In this document: one piece after another, positions 15,189-19,883 of the stretch
Numbering within the stretch: position 1 is the first letter of the stretch
Layout of the letters: every line of letters starts with the position of its first letter
From: Bacteroidota bacterium
GTDB taxonomy: Bacteria > Bacteroidota > Bacteroidia > Flavobacteriales > Weeksellaceae
DNA: 19,883 nt
NCBI GenBank assembly: GCA_018266965.1
Contig: JAFDZJ010000311.1
Coordinates: forward strand, 1-19,883
Direction: 5' to 3'
Notes under the pieces: generated by a model
The model's input: the letters and a program-made list of their open reading frames with translations, nothing else
Database searches by the model: none
What the model was told of the DNA's origin: nothing
Position numbers and translations under genes: made by a program

Positions 15189-18100
15189 ATGTCCGATAGT
15201 TTCATTTTAGGGAAAATTGCACCTGAATTTATCATAGAAGAAACCTTACCCGAACTACTTGCTCCTAATTTCATAAAATATAAAGACAAAATTGCCTTTT
15301 CTTTTAATGATAAACACATTACCTATTCCCAGTTGGATAATTGGAGTAATGCCATTGCGAAAGACCTTCAAGAAAAAGGGGTAAAAGAAGGCGATAAAGT
15401 TGGACTTTGGTACCCCCGAAGTTTGGAACTTCCCGTTGCAATCCTTGGTATTTTGAAAGCCGGAGCTGCCTATATCCCAATGGATAGAGAAACGCCTGTG
15501 GAAAGGATAAAACAAATTTTTACCGAGATAGGTGTTTCTGCCTATTTTTCCGATGAAGATGCCGGAATCCATTGTCCACCATCAAAAATTCCTGAATTAC
15601 CACAGGAAATTATTCCCACACCGGACATCCAAAAAAATCCTGATGCTTGGGCTTATGTGATATTCACTTCCGGAAGTACCGGAAATCCCAAAGGAATCCC
15701 CATTACACATAAAAATATCTGCCACCTTATTCGCTCCGAAGAAGATTTTATCCAAATAAAAGATACCGACAAAGTCTATCAAGGATTTTCGGTGTCTTTT
15801 GATATGTGGTGCGAAGAAAATTGGGTAAGCCTCTTTGCAGGTGCCAGTATTTGGATTGCCGATGCCACTACCGTAAAAGCAATTGATGAGCTGAGTGAAA
15901 TTTTAATAAAAAATAAAATCACGGTTCTCCATGCGGTACCAAGTATTTTGGCAATTATTGATGATGTCCCAAGTCTTAGGCTAATCAATGCCGGAGGAGA
16001 AGCCTGTCCTGTAACCGTTCAGAAAAAATGGTCAAAACCGGGTAGGATTTTTATCAACAGTTATGGCCCTACCGAAACTACGGTATCTTCCAATATGGCT
16101 ATTTTAGATGAGAATGACGAATTGACTATCGGAGGTCCTTTGCCTAATTACCATATCGCTATTGTAGATGAAAATATGAACATTGTCCCAAGAGGCGAAA
16201 AAGGAGAAATGATTATTTCCGGACCCGGCGTTAGTGAGGGGTATTTTAACTTGGAACAACTGACTGCCGAAAAATTCCTTCCCAATCCTTTTCCTCATCT
16301 TCCCGGAAAAATGATTTACAAAACAGGAGATGCCGCAATGATAAGAGAAGATGGATTTTTGGATTTCTTGGGCAGATTGGACGACCAAATCAAACTCCGT
16401 GGCTATCGGATAGAATTGGGCGAAATAGAAAGCCGACTCAACCAATTAGATGGGGTGTCTTCTGCTGCGGTAACGGTAAAAAACGATGCCAATGACCAAC
16501 CTCAATTAGTAGGTTTTGTGGTAATGAAAGCCAATGTTGAATTTAATGAAAATCAACTCCGAAAAAAATTAGCAGAATTTCTTACACCTTATATGGTACC
16601 CACCGTTATTGTAAAAGTTGAGGAAATGCCAAGGATGCCAAGCGGAAAAATAGACCGAAAAAAACTTCCTACTCCCGAACAATTTCTGTACAAAAACACT
16701 CAAAATGAAAAAATAGAAATCTCTGAAAACGAAAGCGTTGAAGAAAGGATAAAAAAAATACTACAAGTGGTATTTCCTGGTAAAAATATCGAACTTTCCC
16801 AAGATTTTTTTACTGATTTGGGTGGACATTCATTGTTGGCAGCAACTTTGGTTTCCCATCTTCGTCAAGAGGCGAAATTGTCGGCAGCTTCTCTGAAAGA
16901 TATTTATGAAAACAGACCTCTTTCTGCTTTTGCAAAGGTGGTAGAAGAGAAACAATCAAAAATTAAGCAATCCAAAAACGAAGAATTTCAGAGGGTTTCC
17001 ACGATGCAATATTACCTTTGTAATTTAGCTCAAACCCTTTGCCTATTAGTGTTGTTTGGGTTTTTCAGTATTCAGATATTTTTTCCTTACCTCAGTTATT
17101 ATTATTTCCAACTCAACGGTTATGGAATTAAGTTTGCAATCCTAAGTGCTGTATTGCTTTACACCCTTATTCCACCGGTATTTTCCTTTATTATTCTTTT
17201 TATTAAAAGAGTATTTATCGGCAAATTAAAAGAGGGAGATTATCCGCTTTGGGGTTGGTATTATTTCAAATGGTGGCTTTGGAAAACGACCAAAAGATTA
17301 CTTCCATCAGAATTTATTGTGGATACTCCACTATACCCAAAATACCTTCGATTGTTGGGGGTAAAAGTACATCCATCGGCACAGTTGAGTAAATTGTCCA
17401 TCGGTGCAGAAGATTTAGTAAAGATTGGAAAAAATGTGAGTACCAGTTCTGGTTGTGTATTGGATAATGCTTCGGTAGAAAACGGAGTATTAAAACTAAG
17501 GAAAATTGTACTTGAAGACCATGCCTATCTTGGCTCATCTTCCGTAGTGGGAGGAGATTCAGTTATTGAAAAACATGGAGAATTACAAGATTTGAGTTGC
17601 CTGAACAATGGGAAAAAAATTGGTTTTGGAGAAATTTGGAATGGCAGTCCTGCTGAAAAAATAAGTGATAAAACTCCTGAAGAGCTTAATATTCAAAATT
17701 TAGCACCAGCTAAAAAAAGAACTTTGATGTCGTTTTTTTATTTAATAACACTACCATTATTTCCGGTGATTATCATTCTTCCATTAATCCCAACGCTCTA
17801 CATTCTCTTTTTCTTGGACGAACAGGCTCCGGATTATTCATTTTCATATCTGTGGCAAACCCCATTTTTAGCAATTACCTATATCGTCCTGTTTATACTA
17901 TTAATAAGTGGAATCACAAGGTTGTTACAAATCAACATGAAACCCGGGAGGTATTCTATTTTTAGTTTTATGTATTATAGAAAATGGCTGAAAGATCAGT
18001 TGTACAATCTCTCTCTTATCACGGCACATCCTCTTTTTGCGTCTATTTATATTTCACATTTCTACAGACTTTTGGGAGCCAAAGTGGGAAAAAACTCCGA

Positions 18101-19115
18101 AATTTCTACTGCCAGCGATGTTTCTCACAATTTGCTGGAAATAGGAGAAGGTTCTTTCATTGCAGATGCCGTTATCTTGGGCGAACATGATGTAAGAAAT
18201 GAAGAATTAATTTTAAATAAAACCATCATCGGAAACCAAAGTTTTGTTGGAAATAGCGGAATTGTTTCGCAAGGTTATTCGTTGAATGACAATATGCTCA
18301 TCGGTGTACTCAGCAAAACGCCTACCGAAGAGGAAATGGAAAACAGTCATTCCAAAGATTGGTTTGGCTCTCCTCCTATTGCGATGCCTGCGAGGAAAAA
18401 AGCAACAGGTTTTGATGATTCCCGGACTTTTAATCCTCCCTTGAAATTAAAAATTTTAAGAGCAGTCATAGAAGGATTAAGGATTATTTTTCCACAAACC
18501 ATCATCATTATTTGTAGTGTATTTTTCATTGCCTATACCAGTAGTTACCTTGATGGTCATTTGCTTAAATTATTTTTGCTCTCTCCGTTTTATTATTTAG
18601 GAATGGTAGCCTTGCCTGCATTTTTTATGGTCGTACTTTTAAAATGGATTTTGGTAGGAAAATACCAAAAAACAGAAATGCCGATGTACAGCATGAAGGT
18701 TTGGTTGAGCGAGGCTATTACCACTATTTATGAAGCATTAGCCGTTAATTTTTTCTTGGACTTGTTGCGAGGCACGATGTGGCTACCATTTTTCTTGAGA
18801 TTTCTCGGAGTGAAAATAGGAAAAAGAGTTTGGCTAAACTCCACCGATTTTACCGAACACGATATGGTAAGCATTGGTGATGAAACTATGCTAAATGAAG
18901 ATTGTGGACCACAAACCCATCTCTTTGAAGATCGGATTATGAAGATAGGCCCTGTAAACATTGGAAAAAGAACCACCATTGATTCCAGAACGATTATTCT
19001 TTATGATTCCCAAATTGGCGATGATGTTACTATAGATGCACTTTCCTTGGTTATGAAAGGAGAAATACTCCCCAACAATACCCATTGGGAAGGCAGTCCG
19101 ATAAGGCTGAAGTAG
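15189..19115 (+). CDS. Pls/PosA-family NRPS-like synthetase (adenylation, carrier, 6 TM, three beta-helix-like modules)
   Basis: The 1308-residue protein has an adenylation domain (about 15-495) with A3 TSGSTGNPKG (160-169), A5 NSYGPTE (290-296), A7 YKTGD (377-381), A8 GRLDDQIKLRGYRIELGEIE (395-414) and A10 with K487; a carrier domain with phosphopantetheine site S548 in DLGGHSLL; then three repeats of a TM pair plus a soluble module (TM about 606-672, 847-911, 1096-1155; modules about 712-825, 945-1067, 1195-1308). This is the architecture of epsilon-poly-L-lysine synthetase (Pls) and relatives, which link one amino acid into a short homopolymer at the membrane without a classical condensation domain. 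Aligned to GrsA by eye, the specificity code is D205 M206 E209 H248 I266 A268 S291 V299 S300 K487; acidic E209 suggests a basic amino acid. The phosphopantetheinyl transferase must be encoded elsewhere. The start at 15189 is the only in-frame ATG near the domain start. Confidence 0.9.
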   Translation: MSDSFILGKIAPEFIIEETLPELLAPNFIKYKDKIAFSFNDKHITYSQLDNWSNAIAKDLQEKGVKEGDKVGLWYPRSLELPVAILGILKAGAAYIPMDRETPVERIKQIFTEIGVSAYFSDEDAGIHCPPSKIPELPQEIIPTPDIQKNPDAWAYVIFTSGSTGNPKGIPITHKNICHLIRSEEDFIQIKDTDKVYQGFSVSFDMWCEENWVSLFAGASIWIADATTVKAIDELSEILIKNKITVLHAVPSILAIIDDVPSLRLINAGGEACPVTVQKKWSKPGRIFINSYGPTETTVSSNMAILDENDELTIGGPLPNYHIAIVDENMNIVPRGEKGEMIISGPGVSEGYFNLEQLTAEKFLPNPFPHLPGKMIYKTGDAAMIREDGFLDFLGRLDDQIKLRGYRIELGEIESRLNQLDGVSSAAVTVKNDANDQPQLVGFVVMKANVEFNENQLRKKLAEFLTPYMVPTVIVKVEEMPRMPSGKIDRKKLPTPEQFLYKNTQNEKIEISENESVEERIKKILQVVFPGKNIELSQDFFTDLGGHSLLAATLVSHLRQEAKLSAASLKDIYENRPLSAFAKVVEEKQSKIKQSKNEEFQRVSTMQYYLCNLAQTLCLLVLFGFFSIQIFFPYLSYYYFQLNGYGIKFAILSAVLLYTLIPPVFSFIILFIKRVFIGKLKEGDYPLWGWYYFKWWLWKTTKRLLPSEFIVDTPLYPKYLRLLGVKVHPSAQLSKLSIGAEDLVKIGKNVSTSSGCVLDNASVENGVLKLRKIVLEDHAYLGSSSVVGGDSVIEKHGELQDLSCLNNGKKIGFGEIWNGSPAEKISDKTPEELNIQNLAPAKKRTLMSFFYLITLPLFPVIIILPLIPTLYILFFLDEQAPDYSFSYLWQTPFLAITYIVLFILLISGITRLLQINMKPGRYSIFSFMYYRKWLKDQLYNLSLITAHPLFASIYISHFYRLLGAKVGKNSEISTASDVSHNLLEIGEGSFIADAVILGEHDVRNEELILNKTIIGNQSFVGNSGIVSQGYSLNDNMLIGVLSKTPTEEEMENSHSKDWFGSPPIAMPARKKATGFDDSRTFNPPLKLKILRAVIEGLRIIFPQTIIIICSVFFIAYTSSYLDGHLLKLFLLSPFYYLGMVALPAFFMVVLLKWILVGKYQKTEMPMYSMKVWLSEAITTIYEALAVNFFLDLLRGTMWLPFFLRFLGVKIGKRVWLNSTDFTEHDMVSIGDETMLNEDCGPQTHLFEDRIMKIGPVNIGKRTTIDSRTIILYDSQIGDDVTIDALSLVMKGEILPNNTHWEGSPIRLK

Positions 19116-19139
19116 TTATATAACTAATATCCTTATTAG
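19113..19139. other. Overlapping inverted repeats after the Pls/PosA-like gene
   Basis: TAGTTATATAACTA (19113-19126) is a perfect palindrome that includes the stop codon, and CTAATATCCTTATTAG (19124-19139) is a 6-bp stem with loop TCCT. There is no T run, so termination is uncertain; the second hairpin merges into the REP-like unit. Confidence 0.35.
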
Positions 19140-19181
19140 GCTAAAAGCATTACATACCCCAACAACGGCAACGCCTTGGGG
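19135..19181. repeat. REP-like unit 1 (degenerate)
   Basis: It begins ATTAGGCTAAAAGC and ends in a hairpin CCCCAA / GGC-AAC-GCC / TTGGGG (19157-19181). It is a diverged direct copy of unit 2, starting 63 bp upstream; its first inverted repeat is degenerate. Confidence 0.7.
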
Positions 19182-19197
19182 AAAGGAAACAATCAAC

Positions 19198-19245
19198 ATT
19201 AGGCTGAAAGCCTAATATATCCTAACCCAACGGCAACGCCTTGGG
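19198..19245. repeat. REP-like unit 2 with two hairpins
   Basis: ATTAGGCTGAAAGCCTAAT (19198-19216) is a perfect 8-bp stem with loop GAA, followed by a hairpin CCCAA-C-GGC-AAC-GCC-TTGGG (19226-19245). Paired hairpins of this kind next to a Y1 transposase are typical of REP/RAYT or IS200-type systems. The unit ends 32 bases before the transposase fragment. Confidence 0.75.
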
Positions 19246-19255
19246 ATAAAAACAG

Positions 19256-19263
19256 TAGATTTG
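19256..19263 (+). promoter_or_regulatory. -7 promoter-like element before the transposase fragment
   Basis: TAGATTTG matches TAnnTTTG exactly, 14 bases before the ATG at 19278. Confidence 0.4.
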
Positions 19264-19277
19264 TAAAAAAAACTATT

Positions 19278-19418
19278 ATGGCACAGTCATTATCGAAATT
19301 ATATGTTCACATTATATTTCACACCAAATACAATCAGAATTTAATACAATCAGAAATAGAAACCGAACTATACGCCTATATTGGAGGTACAGGAAAGCAT
19401 AAACAAACACTGCAATGA
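19278..19418 (+). pseudogene. N-terminal remnant of an IS200-type (Y1/RAYT-like) transposase
   Basis: The 46-codon frame begins MAQSLSKLYVHIIFHTKYN and continues with LIQSEIETELYAYIGG, which is the characteristic start of small HUH single-tyrosine transposases (Y1_Tnp; IS200/REP-associated type), normally about 150 residues. After about residue 37 the similarity stops and the frame ends GTGKHKQTLQ-stop, so the HUH motif and catalytic tyrosine are missing. No continuation is seen in the following sequence. The two REP-like units lie directly upstream. The TGA stop overlaps the next start codon as ATGA. Confidence 0.82.
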
Positions 19419-19883
19419 CACCACGAATAATAACAATTTTGACTTTTATCATAGGACTAGGGCTTTTTTCCTACTCATTGACATTGCCGTATTACAAAAA
19501 CCAAAAAGATGCTGACGACTTACTAAACAATTCGTATGATATAAACAAACAAGAATACTACAAAAGAGAAGCAGAACTTAGAACAAGCAAGACAACATTT
19601 ATGGACTTAGGTTTTGGACTTGCAATTGCTTCGGGGACAATTCTTGCTTTTCTCTTGCTGACAAAAACAGAAACTTTTTCTGACTTCAAAAACTTGAAAA
19701 CATTTAACAAACTGACAACTTTTGTAAGTGCAAATCTTGTATGGCTATTACTTATACCCGGAACATTTTGGTATTACACATTTCGTGGTGGACGAGGCGA
19801 CTATCCACCATTTGCAGACAGTATTGGGATACCGATATTTACATCTATTCCCACTTTTTTATTCTTGCTTATCCCATTGAACA
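19415..19883 (+). CDS. Membrane protein of unknown function, 3' end beyond window
   Basis: An open frame of 156 complete codons runs from the ATG at 19415 to the end of the window with no stop. The predicted product starts MTPRIITILTFIIGLGLF and has four likely hydrophobic segments (about 5-25, 66-86, 107-122 and from 140 onward), with a polar stretch YKNQKDADDLLNN after the first. I do not recognise the family. The ATG overlaps the stop of the transposase remnant (ATGA), so the remnant may have become a leader for this gene or the junction may be a deletion scar. No separate promoter or ribosome binding site is seen. Confidence 0.7.
   Translation, partial: MTPRIITILTFIIGLGLFSYSLTLPYYKNQKDADDLLNNSYDINKQEYYKREAELRTSKTTFMDLGFGLAIASGTILAFLLLTKTETFSDFKNLKTFNKLTTFVSANLVWLLLIPGTFWYYTFRGGRGDYPPFADSIGIPIFTSIPTFLFLLIPLN

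Noticed and set aside
15113..15319. Minus-strand open frame overlapping the start of the synthetase gene
   Set aside because: It overlaps the clear N-terminus of the synthetase and the putative promoter region, with no family resemblance.

Overview
The window is AT-rich DNA from a member of the Bacteroidota, most likely a flavobacterium (class Flavobacteriia, possibly the Chryseobacterium/Weeksellaceae side; the genus cannot be fixed from this sequence). The evidence is the set of families typical of that group (DUF4153, DUF6427-like, DUF3109, a tandem-Nfu_N NifU protein, a second UvrA, a sirtuin without zinc cysteines), the scarcity of clear Shine-Dalgarno sites, and eight close matches to the Bacteroidota -7 promoter element TAnnTTTG placed just upstream of genes.

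Layout. 1-3246 is a co-oriented run: the 3' part of a uvrA paralogue, a PAP2-like membrane protein and a BlaI/MecI-type regulator. 3250-3510 is a striking non-coding array of 7-bp repeats that switches from TGATTGG-type to TAAYYTC-type units without losing the 7-bp phase and is interrupted by a hairpin. 3518-5981 holds a DUF4153 membrane protein and an NAD-dependent deacylase (cobB). 5998-9062 is a compact set of alternating strands: pdxH (-), yqgE (+), a small membrane protein (-), a DUF6427-like membrane protein and a DUF3109 cysteine-rich protein (+). Divergent pairs here share very short promoter regions, and convergent ends share bidirectional terminators. 9207-11581 carries trigger factor and a NifU-domain Fe-S protein on the minus strand. 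Divergent from them is lipA (lipoyl synthase), which needs Fe-S clusters, so the nfu/lipA pairing makes functional sense.

From about 12.7 kb to the end the window looks more accessory. An OmpR-family response regulator and its probable histidine kinase are separated by a truncated DUF1016 (YhcG-type) fragment with an 8-bp direct repeat on each side. Next comes a 1308-residue protein with the architecture of the epsilon-poly-L-lysine synthetase (Pls/PosA) family: adenylation domain, carrier domain, then three TM-pair plus beta-helix-like modules. Its predicted specificity code, D-M-E-H-I-A-S-V-S-K, resembles those for basic amino acids. A palindrome sits upstream of its start, so the two-component system is a plausible but unproven regulator. 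The right end has two REP-like repeat units, a truncated IS200-type (Y1/RAYT-like) transposase fragment, and the start of an unrecognised membrane protein that runs off the window.

The most interesting items are the Pls/PosA-type synthetase with its adjacent two-component system, the phase-coherent heptamer array, the split two-component operon, and the REP/transposase remnant. No tRNA, rRNA or CRISPR array was seen.
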